The notes: generated by a model not told the origin, from the letters alone. Positions 1 to 8,282 are shown, counted from the stretch's first letter. The stretch is DNA of 23,337 bases from Caldiserica bacterium UBA646 (GCA_002299965.1 DBOM01000032.1:1-23337), one strand, 5' to 3'. A program made the numbers and translations.

Positions 1-1443
1 GGGAGTGTCGCATTGATAAAACAAGCACAGAAATTGCTTAAACCAGATGAGATTAAATCTCTTCTTATGAATACGGCTTACATATTAGAGAATCCTGTAT
101 CCGGTGAACCGTATTCGCCATTGATGCAAGGTTCCGGGAGAGTAGATGCACAAAGTGCCATTAACTCAACTGCTCTTGTCAGGCCTGCTTCATTTATTTT
201 TGGTAACGATGGAAAGGAAGGGATAGGCAAATTTACTGTCAAAAATTTATCAAACATTAGTTTGTTTTTTTCTATTTCATGTTCTACTTATTCAAATGAA
301 ACAGTGAATCTTACTTACCCGGAAAATATTTATGTTGCGCCATTTGCCGTGAAGAGTTTTACAGTAAATTTTAAGGCAGATGAGAGTACACAAGGAGAAG
401 TGTACGGATTTATATATTTGGAGGGAGAGGGCACAACTCTCCATATTCCATTTGTGTATCTCCCCTCCCTAGGAGACAGGCACTACATTGAGAATGTTTT
501 TCAAAGTAGAGATACCTTGACTGCTGATAATAATATTGAAATAAATTTTACTGTTGGGTTGGGCATTGAAGACGATACTTCTCAAGAGCCGTATAGAGAA
601 AATAAAGCAGGCGAGATAAGGGTGGATATATACGATACAAATGGAAGGTTTATTGATACGATATTTGATGAATCTTCAGTTTATATTGGTGATTACAGTG
701 TTAATTTAAATGGCAGAGATCTCTTTGCTAATTATTTTTTAAAGGATGGAAAATATTATTACAAAATTTCATATCTTGAGGCAAATAGGAATGAAAGCAC
801 AATAGATATACAGCCTGTGGTATCGAGGGACGAAAAGAGCGGCAGCTTTAACGTTTTAAACAGCCGGACAAGCTATATTAACATTGACCTGGAAGGAGGT
901 AAAACTCCCTTACTCAAGAAAGGAGAAGATTTCTGGGTGGATTTTTCTTTCAAAGCAGGCCAATCTTTAACAACATTATTTATCTCCTACAAGTACGATC
1001 AATTTTTACTTAAGATTTTAGAAATAGAGCAAGGAGAAGTAGCTCTGAATGATAACGTAAATTTCATTGATTCTGTACAGTCAGGTACTGTCTATATTAC
1101 GCTTTCCGGTGAAATTGGAAAAACCGGGGTTGTGGCAAGAATACATTTTAAGGCAATTGAAAACGGTATTGATTTTATTTACCCCGGATATGTATCTGCT
1201 TTGCCGAAGGAATATTTTATTTTAAAATCCTTAAAGTATAAAATATCTGATTATTCTCGAGTGTGGGATGTAAATAACGATAAAAAGGTTGACGGTCTTG
1301 ATGTAGAAATATTCAGAAAAAGTTTTGGCTTGAACAAAAATGAGACTAATTTTAACTCAATGTGTGATTTTAATCGAGACGGTATTGTAGACGGGAAAGA
1401 TTTTCTGATTTTGACAGGACACTACGGGGAATTGTATCCATAG
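1..1443 (+). CDS. Secreted subtilisin-like (S8) protease, C-terminal part, with cohesin-like and dockerin domains
   Basis: The frame is open to the window edge, so the gene is 5'-truncated; the TTG at 13 is not its real start. The first about 55 codons match the end of a peptidase S8 domain: the helix after the missing catalytic serine (GSVALIKQ), an IKSLLMNTA segment and a GSGRVDAQSAIN segment. Next come an Fn3-like beta domain often found after subtilases (about nt 175-470) and a FlgD/Fn3_5-like Ig domain (about 480-800, with LKDGKYYYKISY). A cohesin-like domain follows (about 870-1215). The end is a dockerin with two calcium loops, DVNNDKKVDGLD at 1267-1302 and DFNRDGIVDGKD at 1366-1401, each with Asp/Asn at positions 1, 3, 5 and 12. 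The catalytic Asp, His and Ser lie outside the window, so activity cannot be judged. The protein is probably exported and may dock onto a cohesin such as that in the next gene; docking is inference. Confidence 0.85.
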   Translation, partial: GSVALIKQAQKLLKPDEIKSLLMNTAYILENPVSGEPYSPLMQGSGRVDAQSAINSTALVRPASFIFGNDGKEGIGKFTVKNLSNISLFFSISCSTYSNETVNLTYPENIYVAPFAVKSFTVNFKADESTQGEVYGFIYLEGEGTTLHIPFVYLPSLGDRHYIENVFQSRDTLTADNNIEINFTVGLGIEDDTSQEPYRENKAGEIRVDIYDTNGRFIDTIFDESSVYIGDYSVNLNGRDLFANYFLKDGKYYYKISYLEANRNESTIDIQPVVSRDEKSGSFNVLNSRTSYINIDLEGGKTPLLKKGEDFWVDFSFKAGQSLTTLFISYKYDQFLLKILEIEQGEVALNDNVNFIDSVQSGTVYITLSGEIGKTGVVARIHFKAIENGIDFIYPGYVSALPKEYFILKSLKYKISDYSRVWDVNNDKKVDGLDVEIFRKSFGLNKNETNFNSMCDFNRDGIVDGKDFLILTGHYGELYP

Positions 1444-1452
1444 GAGACGGTG

Positions 1453-4400
1453 ATGAGAAAAACAATAACTATAGCTATTGTTTTAATTCTGTTACTGGGA
1501 CTACCGACACGGTTAGTCGAGGCAGATTCTGTTAAAAATATTAGTGTAATTCAAAATATAGCAGTTCCAGGTGATGATTTTATTGGTTCAATATCCCTTG
1601 CAGAAGCGAATTTGTACGAAGATGATTATAATTCAAAATACCTTTTTCCGATGCAGGGCATTTGTACTGCCGGAACAGGAAGGATTGCTGTAATAGACAA
1701 TTCTTATGGCAGAGTGCATATTTTAGATGGTTTCCTGGACGATATTCTTACATTCGGCTCATTGAGCACTCTCATTTATCCTACAGATATTGACTATAAG
1801 GAAGGCATTTTTTATGTATCAGATGCACTTGGTGGGAAAGTGCAATTCTTCCGTAATGATGGTGTGTTTATAAAAACTTTAGATGCTGGTTTTCTAAATA
1901 CGCCTACAGGGGTTACTGTGTCAAAAGGATATCTGTTTGTTTCCGATTATTTTGAGAATACTATTTATAAATTGGATATGAATGGAAACATCAAAAAGAC
2001 TGTAAATATTAATTATCCCGGTGGACTTACTTCGGATGCTGCTGGCAATGTTTATGCTGTGAGTATGAGCGGGAAAAATGTATACAAGTTTGATACAGAT
2101 TTGAACATACTATTAGTGGTGATTGGAGAGGAACTTTTGTTTCCATCTGATGTGGCTATAGGAATTGGTGGCAATATCTTCGTATCCGACAGGGGCCTTT
2201 CACAAGGTGGAGCTATAAACGGTAGAATTGTTCAATATTCGAGCAGCGGAAAATATATAAAGAAAATTGGAAAAACGGCAGAAAACTACTATTTTCAGCA
2301 GGATGGTGCATTATTAACTCCTGCTGGCATTGCCGCGGATATGCTTGGAAATATATATGTAATGGATGCAGGTTATTATTATTGGGATGTAAATTCTGAT
2401 GCGCCTTTTGGGCATTCTATGGGATCACGGCTTAGTGTATTCAGTGAATCAGGTATATTTTTGTCAAAAAAGGAGTCTCCCAAAGATATAGATGGAAGAC
2501 TTGTAAATCCAATTGGCGCAACTCTTGATGAGAATGGGAATATCTGGGTTGTAAATTATGGTGGGTTTACAACAAGCGAGCTTGTGCAATTTTCTCCTTC
2601 AGGGTCATTGGTACGGCGTATTGACAAACTGAACGGAGGTGCGTTTCCTTCCGCATACAGCGTACTATCGGACAAGGCAGGCAATATTTTCGTAGGTTTG
2701 TACGGGGGGATTGCAATTTATGGCAGTAATGGCAGCGTAAAGAATGTTTTATATGATGAGCGACTCGGCAAGGTGGGAAAAATCATAAAGGGAATTGACA
2801 ACTATTTTTATGCAACTTTGTTTGACAAAAATAGCGTGGTAAAGTTTGATTATCTTGGGAATATCATTCAGATTCGTTCTGTGTGTAAATTTCCTTCAGG
2901 GATAACGCAGGACAAAGATGGCAATTACTATATTGCCTCAATTTATGATAACAAAATTCATTGTTTCGATAATACATTTACAGAGCAGCGCACTATTGGA
3001 GAAGGTGGAGGCAGAGGAACAATGCAATTCTATATACCTGAGGATGTAGCAATGGATAAAGCCGGGAATTTAGTAGTTGCCGATACGGAGAATGGGAGAA
3101 TATCTGTTTTTAGTACGCAAGGAGACCTTCTATACCAAAGTGAGCGAATATTTTATGAAATAGCATCTATCGAGGTAGAAAATGGAAATTTTCTTGTAAC
3201 AGATTGTTTTCACAATATTGTACGTGTTCTTTTCGAGGACATAAGCAGTACACCTTATGATGCTTATTTTTCAGCAAACCCTAAAGAAGTGACAGCGCGT
3301 CCCGGAGAGAAAGTAAATATTACTGTGAGTGTTATGAATATAGGTTCTAATGGTGATAGCTATAATGTTTTGGTAAAGGAAGCACCAAAAGATTGGGATG
3401 TAAGTGTGTTTAACAATTCCTTCTTTTTGGCAGCTAATGAATCAAAAAAAATCAATCTTACTATTACGGTGCCAGTTACAGCAAAGGACGGGGATAGTGC
3501 AAGCATTACATTGGAGTTGATGTCTTCTCATAATTTAACTAGATTTGTCGTTGTCACGGTAATGATATCTACGCATCTTCCTGCTAAGCTATCTATTGGC
3601 AATAGCGATGTAATGGAGGGCGAAACGACTACTATCCCGATAGATATAACAGGGGTAAGCGATATGAGGGGATTGTCTTTTATTATTACGTATAATAGTA
3701 ATAATATTTCCATTATTAATGTAGAGAAAGGTGCGTTATTTAAGGATGGGTTAATTGTCCATAAAGTTAGCAGTGGGAAAATTCTTGTTGCTGTTTCTGT
3801 AAAAGGTAAAACTGCTGTTTCAGGAGGCGGCAATGTAGCTTTTGTTACAGTAAAAGGTAAAAAAATTTCTACAAATACTCTTCAATTGCAGGATGTAATT
3901 GTGGAGAACGTTTTGAATGAACGCTTAGAAATTTTAATTGAAAAAGGTGTCTTTACAGTAAAACCTTACCTGTCCCTTAATTTTACAGATGGAATTACTG
4001 TCTCTGATTCGACTTTTTCTTTCACAGGCAGGGTATCAATAGGGTCTTCTCTTACGATTAACGGTAAAAAAATAAATGTGAAAGCAGATGGAACTTTTGA
4101 TGCAACTGTTTTACTGTTTGCCCAACAAAATATGATTACTGCGGTTGCAGTTTACGTAAGTGGAGAAGAAACTACAATTACAAAAATCGTTTTCTTTAAA
4201 GGAGAGTTGAATATAGTTATAGAATTGCAGATAGGCAATCCATATATGCTGGTAAATGGGGTTGAGCAAGAAATAGATCCGGGGAGAGGCACAATTCCCG
4301 TGATTGTACATGGCTGGGATAGAACCGTTGTGCCGATACGTGCAATTATAGAAGCTCTGGGCGGTACGATTCAATGGGATGAGAAAGAAAGAAAGGTTAC

Positions 4401-4620
4401 TGTTCAACTTGACACTATTTTTATATATCTCTGGATTGATAATCCAAAAGCATTGGTGAACGATGTCCCCGTATGGATAGATGTGAATAACCACAATGTG
4501 GCTCCCATTATTGTGAATGATAGAACATTTGTTCCTCTTCGATTTGTTGCAGAGAATCTGGGATGTATAGTTGATTGGAACGGTACTACACGAACTGTAA
4601 CAGTTACTTATAACGAATAG
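1453..4620 (+). CDS. Secreted NHL-propeller / NEW3 / cohesin / copper-amine-oxidase-N-like mosaic protein
   Basis: A 1055-residue extracellular protein. I chose ATG 1453 over GTG 1450 because the GGAG at 1443-1446, fused to the upstream stop codon, is better spaced for it. A signal peptide is clear: MRKT, a hydrophobic run to about residue 19, then VEADS. Residues about 30-595 hold many NHL-type beta-propeller repeats (recurring 'P.gia.D..GNiyV.D' patterns). A NEW3-like domain (about 600-700) contains ARPGEKVNITVSVMNIGS. A cohesin-like domain (about 708-836) contains IPIDITGVSDMRGLSFIITY. A short Ig/glucodextranase-B-like module follows (about 837-912). The C-terminus (about 918-1055) is a copper amine oxidase N-terminal-like domain (PF07833 type), with two halves bearing VPIRAIIEALGG and VPLRFVAENLG. 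In other secreted proteins this domain is non-catalytic. It lies 9 bp after the protease gene, so the two are likely co-transcribed. The role is unknown; a surface scaffold or recognition protein is plausible. Confidence 0.85.
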   Translation: MRKTITIAIVLILLLGLPTRLVEADSVKNISVIQNIAVPGDDFIGSISLAEANLYEDDYNSKYLFPMQGICTAGTGRIAVIDNSYGRVHILDGFLDDILTFGSLSTLIYPTDIDYKEGIFYVSDALGGKVQFFRNDGVFIKTLDAGFLNTPTGVTVSKGYLFVSDYFENTIYKLDMNGNIKKTVNINYPGGLTSDAAGNVYAVSMSGKNVYKFDTDLNILLVVIGEELLFPSDVAIGIGGNIFVSDRGLSQGGAINGRIVQYSSSGKYIKKIGKTAENYYFQQDGALLTPAGIAADMLGNIYVMDAGYYYWDVNSDAPFGHSMGSRLSVFSESGIFLSKKESPKDIDGRLVNPIGATLDENGNIWVVNYGGFTTSELVQFSPSGSLVRRIDKLNGGAFPSAYSVLSDKAGNIFVGLYGGIAIYGSNGSVKNVLYDERLGKVGKIIKGIDNYFYATLFDKNSVVKFDYLGNIIQIRSVCKFPSGITQDKDGNYYIASIYDNKIHCFDNTFTEQRTIGEGGGRGTMQFYIPEDVAMDKAGNLVVADTENGRISVFSTQGDLLYQSERIFYEIASIEVENGNFLVTDCFHNIVRVLFEDISSTPYDAYFSANPKEVTARPGEKVNITVSVMNIGSNGDSYNVLVKEAPKDWDVSVFNNSFFLAANESKKINLTITVPVTAKDGDSASITLELMSSHNLTRFVVVTVMISTHLPAKLSIGNSDVMEGETTTIPIDITGVSDMRGLSFIITYNSNNISIINVEKGALFKDGLIVHKVSSGKILVAVSVKGKTAVSGGGNVAFVTVKGKKISTNTLQLQDVIVENVLNERLEILIEKGVFTVKPYLSLNFTDGITVSDSTFSFTGRVSIGSSLTINGKKINVKADGTFDATVLLFAQQNMITAVAVYVSGEETTITKIVFFKGELNIVIELQIGNPYMLVNGVEQEIDPGRGTIPVIVHGWDRTVVPIRAIIEALGGTIQWDEKERKVTVQLDTIFIYLWIDNPKALVNDVPVWIDVNNHNVAPIIVNDRTFVPLRFVAENLGCIVDWNGTTRTVTVTYNE

Positions 4621-4632
4621 TCTGGCCGATAA

Positions 4633-5442
4633 TCATCCCCTCTTTACAGGTAGAACAAGGCAACTTGGTCCACCTGTTCCTTTTACAAATTCTGATAAAT
4701 CTATTGAGTGAACAATAAAACCATTTTCCTGAAGTGTTCTGATAAGTGGTGTGTTGGATACCTCTGCTATTACTTCGTTTTTCCCAAGATTAATAACATT
4801 ACCACTGATAAATGTATTACAGGGGATTTCTATTTCTTTAAAATCTTTAAAGAAGTCATCTGGAAATACCTGTTTGCAATGTACGATGTAGTTATTATCT
4901 AACACAGTCATTGCTCCACCGATGTGCAAAAAGGGTAAAGGTACGTTGGCTATTCTTATTTTATATCCCATATTTGATAGGATACGACTAATTGCTGTTG
5001 TTCCTTCTTTGTTTGTTCTTGACGAGTACCCAATAAATGCAACCTTTCCTGTAAGTATTATATCACCACCTTCCGCAGTAGCAGGTTCTTTAAGAGATGC
5101 AATAAGCGGTATATTTAGAGATTCCAATGTTTTTGAAATCCATTGTTCTTCTCCTCTCCTGCTGATTAATCCCATTCGTAATTTAATGTATCCATTTGAT
5201 GTACAAATTGCTGCGTCTTTCACAAATACCGAGTTCGGATGTCCCTTTAATTCTTTGACATCAACAATATGGCATCCAAAATTTTGCATTGTTTTCTTTA
5301 ATTCATTGTGTTGTTTTATTGCTTTATTTTTATCTGGCAACAACGTTATATTATGTCTACCGAGGTTTTTAACATGAAAATATTCATAAATTGGGGTTGA
5401 AACAATAGCCTTAGTTAATTTGTTTCCTTTATTTTTAGCCAT
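4633..5442 (-). CDS. Dimethylarginine dimethylaminohydrolase (DDAH)-like amidinotransferase-fold enzyme
   Basis: 269 residues, the usual size of bacterial DDAH and shorter than arginine deiminases (about 400). Guanidino-modifying superfamily motifs occur in order: HPNSVFVKDAA (68-78, substrate Asp76), EGGD (124-127), HIGGAMT (173-179, catalytic His173) and GGPSCLVLPV (257-266, nucleophile Cys261). The family hydrolyses methylated arginine or arginine-like guanidines to citrulline plus an amine, through a Cys thiouronium intermediate. Substrate cannot be read from sequence: methylarginine, arginine or another guanidine are all possible. The gene stands alone, convergent with the preceding gene (12 bp between stop codons) and divergent from guaB. 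No arginine or citrulline gene is nearby. The start has an AGAGGA site about 10 nt upstream. A promoter candidate lies at 5474-5502. Fold and catalytic class are firm; the specific name is less so. Confidence 0.85.
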   Translation of the reverse strand: MAKNKGNKLTKAIVSTPIYEYFHVKNLGRHNITLLPDKNKAIKQHNELKKTMQNFGCHIVDVKELKGHPNSVFVKDAAICTSNGYIKLRMGLISRRGEEQWISKTLESLNIPLIASLKEPATAEGGDIILTGKVAFIGYSSRTNKEGTTAISRILSNMGYKIRIANVPLPFLHIGGAMTVLDNNYIVHCKQVFPDDFFKDFKEIEIPCNTFISGNVINLGKNEVIAEVSNTPLIRTLQENGFIVHSIDLSEFVKGTGGPSCLVLPVKRG

Positions 5443-5473
5443 AAAGTTTTTTGTCCTCTTTAAACTTTTATCT

Positions 5474-5502
5474 ATTATACGTATATTTTTTATTTTTATA
5501 AA
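5474..5502 (-). promoter_or_regulatory. Candidate promoter of the DDAH-like gene
   Basis: On the minus strand a perfect TATAAT (complement of 5474-5479) lies 17 bp from a TTTATA (complement of 5497-5502), which matches TTGACA at 4 of 6 positions. The -10 element is about 31 bp upstream of the gene's start codon at 5442. The region is very AT-rich, so chance matches are likely. Confidence 0.4.
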
Positions 5503-5529
5503 ATCTACTAATTAGTTAATTTAATTTTC

Positions 5530-5564
5530 TCAAGATTATTTAGTATTTAATTATAAAATCTTGA
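5530..5564. repeat. Inverted repeat TCAAGATT-N19-AATCTTGA upstream of guaB
   Basis: Two perfect 8-bp arms (5530-5537 and 5557-5564) are separated by 19 bp in the 220-bp region between the DDAH-like gene and guaB. The right arm overlaps the candidate guaB -35 element (TTGATT, 5561-5566). This could be an operator or a weak hairpin. No U-tract follows and nothing resembling a purine riboswitch core is visible. Confidence 0.4.
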
Positions 5565-5591
5565 TTATTCTTAAGAAAAAGGTAATATGAT
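5561..5591 (+). promoter_or_regulatory. Weak candidate promoter for guaB-guaA
   Basis: TTGATT at 5561-5566 can pair either with TAATAT at 5583-5588 (16-bp spacer) or with the better match TATGAT at 5586-5591 (19-bp spacer, long). guaB begins about 72 bp downstream. The rest of 5443-5662 is AT-rich without a recognisable RNA element. Low confidence because spacing and consensus conflict. Confidence 0.28.
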
Positions 5592-5662
5592 ATTTATAAA
5601 TTGGATATGCGCAATATTTTTTACAAGTGCTGTGATATGAATATTTGGAGGAGGAATAGCAA

Positions 5663-6757
5663 ATGAAAGATACACCAAAAATTATCGGTTTAGCACTTAC
5701 TTTTGATGACATTTTAATTGTTCCCCTATATTCTGATGTATTACCCCAGGACGTGGATACATGCGCGAAGTTAACAAGAAATATTGATTTGAAAATTCCT
5801 TTCATTTCGGCTCCTATGGACACAGTAACTGAAAGTAAAATGGCTATAGAAATGGCAAGACTTGGCGGGGTCGGGGTTATACATAGAAATATGAAAAAAG
5901 AGGAAGAAGCGCTTCAAATAAAAAAAGTGAAAGAAACGAAAGTTACTAAAAATAGTGCACTCGGCAAAGATGGTAGATTGCTTGTTGGCGGTGCAGTAGG
6001 AGTTGCTGACGGGGAAATTAACAGAGTAAAGTGTTTGGTAGAGGTTGGATGCGATTTTATTGTTATAGATACTTCTCATGGGCACTCACAACGAGTTGGA
6101 GATTTTGTTAAGCATGTAAAGGATAAATTTCCTGATACAGATGTAATTGCAGGAAATGTGGCAACTGAAGATGGTGCTTTTTTTCTGATTAAGGCAGGGA
6201 GCGATGCCGTCAAAGTGGGAATTGGCCCGGGATCAATATGTACTACTCGTATAATTTCTGGCGCTGGGGTTCCACAGGCTTCTGCTATTATGAATGTTCG
6301 TTTAGCATGTCAGGAGGAAGGCATTCCTATGATAGCTGATGGGGGTATAAAAACTTCCGGGGATATTGTTAAAGCTATTGGACTGGGAGCAAATTCTGTC
6401 ATGATGGGAAACATTTTTGCGGGTTGTGATGAAAGTTCCTCAAAACTAGTGGAAAAAGAAGGAGTGAAGTATAAATATTTTAGAGGAATGGGGTCGATTC
6501 CTGCATTAAAAAAGGGAAGCAGTGATAGATATGGCGGAGGCGTGAGAGTTAAAATGGTCGCCGAAGGAATTGAAGCTTTAACGTTATACACTGGCGCACT
6601 TAAGGATGTTATGTTCAAATTAGTATGGGGGCTTCGCTCTGGTATGGGATATGCAGGGGCAAAAAATATCGAAGAACTGAGAAAAAAAGCAAGATTTTAC
6701 CAGATTACTGGAATGGGTCTTAATGAGAGTCGAGCGCATGATGTTAAAAAACTTTAA
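5663..6757 (+). CDS. guaB: Inosine-5'-monophosphate dehydrogenase lacking the CBS domain pair
   Basis: Oxidises IMP to XMP with NAD+, the committed step of GMP synthesis in the cytoplasm. The start is fixed by GGAGGAGG at 5647-5654, 8 nt before the ATG. Visible motifs are LTFDDILIVP (12-21), SAPMDTVTE (49-57), the IMP loop GPGSICTT with catalytic Cys193, DGG 226-228, the flap YFRGMGS and the catalytic Arg289-Tyr290 dyad in SSDRY. The C-terminal GLRSGMGYAG and a bacterial IMPDH-like tail (ESRAHDV) favour IMPDH over GMP reductase. At 364 residues it is about 120 shorter than the family norm of about 485. The CBS pair that normally interrupts the barrel is replaced by a short linker at about residues 93-104. 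The flap after Arg-Tyr is also about 3 residues short, and the usual EGRV.YKG reads EALTLYTG. guaA overlaps its 3' end, which supports the assignment. Confidence 0.9.
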   Translation: MKDTPKIIGLALTFDDILIVPLYSDVLPQDVDTCAKLTRNIDLKIPFISAPMDTVTESKMAIEMARLGGVGVIHRNMKKEEEALQIKKVKETKVTKNSALGKDGRLLVGGAVGVADGEINRVKCLVEVGCDFIVIDTSHGHSQRVGDFVKHVKDKFPDTDVIAGNVATEDGAFFLIKAGSDAVKVGIGPGSICTTRIISGAGVPQASAIMNVRLACQEEGIPMIADGGIKTSGDIVKAIGLGANSVMMGNIFAGCDESSSKLVEKEGVKYKYFRGMGSIPALKKGSSDRYGGGVRVKMVAEGIEALTLYTGALKDVMFKLVWGLRSGMGYAGAKNIEELRKKARFYQITGMGLNESRAHDVKKL

Positions 6758-8282
6758 GGAAAACATTGTAATAATTGATTTTGGCTCACAATATACGCAT
6801 CTTATAACAAAAAAGGTGCGAGGGCTTGGAGTTTATTCTGAGATTGTTTCACCCGAAACTAAGATTAACGAGATTGTTTCTTTAAAACCAAAAGGAATAA
6901 TATTATCAGGTGGTCCTTGCAGTGTCTACGAGGAAGATGCCCTTTTTCCTCACAAAGAAATTTTTAAGTTAGGCATCCCTGTGCTTGGCATATGTTACGG
7001 TTTCCAGCTTATTGTCAAAATGTTTGGCGGAAGAGTTGCGAGGGGGGTACTTGGAGAATTTGGAAGAAATGAGATAAAAGTTGTTCAAAAATCTCTTTTA
7101 TTTGATTCTATTCCTAAAAAAAGCATTGTATGGATGAGTCATGGCGATTATGTAGATAAAGTGCCAGCCGGATTTAATGGCACTTCAATGAGCGAAAATG
7201 GTTTTATTGCGTCAATTGAGAAAGACAATATTTTTGGCATACAGTTTCATCCGGAAGTTGACCATACTGAATTTGGTAAAGAGATGATTTCCAATTTTTT
7301 ATTTAAAATATGCAAGGTTTCTCCTTCCTGGAGTATTTCTGGTTTTGCAGTTGCTAAAATCAATGAAATTAGAGAAACCGCAAAGGATGGCAAAGTTATA
7401 TCGGGGCTTAGCGGCGGGGTGGATTCATCAGTAGCAACTATTCTTGTCTCAAAGGCGCTTGGTAAAAATTTAATTCCTGTTTTTGTTGACACTGGCCTTT
7501 TGAGAAAAAACGAAGCCATTGAGCTTAGTAATGTTTTTCGCAGGGACTTGGGGCTTAAAGTACAATTTGTAGATGCAAAGAAACAGTTTCTTGATAATTT
7601 AAAAGGAGTTTCTTTGCCGGAGAAAAAAAGAAAAATAATAGGACGGGAATTTATAAAAGTATTTGAGAAGATTGCTAAAGATGAAGGTGATATCAAGTAC
7701 CTTGTTCAAGGTACGCTTTATCCGGATGTTATTGAATCGAAAAAGGGAGGGAAATATTCTGCAAAAATTAAGTCGCATCATAATGTTGGAGGCCTTCCAA
7801 AGAATATGAAGTTTATTCTTATTGAGCCGCTTAGAGAATTGTTTAAAGATGAAGTGCGTGTGCTCGGAAAAGAACTGGGTATCCCAGAGAAAATTTTAGC
7901 ACGCCATCCATTTCCGGGACCCGGGCTTGCTATTAGAATTATTGGAGAAGTTACCGAAGAGAGATTGAACATTTTGAGAGAAGCGGACTATATACTTTTA
8001 GAAGAACTGCGCAAGGCAGGTTTATATGATAAAGTATGGCAGGCCTTTTGTGTTTTTCTTCCGGTGAAAACAGTCGGTGTTATGGGCGATAAAAGAACAT
8101 ACGATTCAGTGATTGTTATAAGAATTGTTCAAAGTAGTGATGGTATGACAGCTGATTGGGCTAAGGTCCCATTTGATTTTTTGAAAAAAGTATCATCGCG
8201 TATTATCAATGAAGTAGCAGGTGTGAACAGAGTTACTTATGATATCAGCTCGAAGCCTCCAGCTACTATTGAGTGGGAGTAG
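6738..8282 (+). CDS. guaA: GMP synthase (glutamine-hydrolysing)
   Basis: Converts XMP, ATP and glutamine to GMP, completing the pathway begun by guaB. I chose ATG 6738 (GAGAG at 6725-6729, 8 nt upstream). It overlaps guaB by 20 nt and leaves about 10 residues before the IIDFGSQYT motif, as in known GuaA. ATG 6723 or 6741 cannot be excluded. The 514 residues hold an N-terminal class I glutamine amidotransferase with the triad Cys86 (GICYGFQL), His171 and Glu173 (FHPE). The ATP pyrophosphatase domain carries its P-loop SGGVDSS at 225-231. The dimerisation domain has the conserved HPFPGPGLAIRI and ends in KPPATIEWE, the family C-terminus. Length agrees with E. coli GuaA (525). No odd features apart from the overlapping start, which implies translational coupling. 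Confidence 0.97.
   Translation: MMLKNFKENIVIIDFGSQYTHLITKKVRGLGVYSEIVSPETKINEIVSLKPKGIILSGGPCSVYEEDALFPHKEIFKLGIPVLGICYGFQLIVKMFGGRVARGVLGEFGRNEIKVVQKSLLFDSIPKKSIVWMSHGDYVDKVPAGFNGTSMSENGFIASIEKDNIFGIQFHPEVDHTEFGKEMISNFLFKICKVSPSWSISGFAVAKINEIRETAKDGKVISGLSGGVDSSVATILVSKALGKNLIPVFVDTGLLRKNEAIELSNVFRRDLGLKVQFVDAKKQFLDNLKGVSLPEKKRKIIGREFIKVFEKIAKDEGDIKYLVQGTLYPDVIESKKGGKYSAKIKSHHNVGGLPKNMKFILIEPLRELFKDEVRVLGKELGIPEKILARHPFPGPGLAIRIIGEVTEERLNILREADYILLEELRKAGLYDKVWQAFCVFLPVKTVGVMGDKRTYDSVIVIRIVQSSDGMTADWAKVPFDFLKKVSSRIINEVAGVNRVTYDISSKPPATIEWE

Noticed and set aside
5443..5662. Possible purine riboswitch upstream of guaB
   Set aside because: The leader lacks the conserved purine aptamer core and paired loops; only AT-rich sequence and the short inverted repeat are seen.
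7247..7696. 149-codon minus-strand open frame inside guaA
   Set aside because: It lies fully antisense to the conserved guaA core and its Ser/Leu/Phe-rich product matches no family. It is a shadow of the sense codon use.
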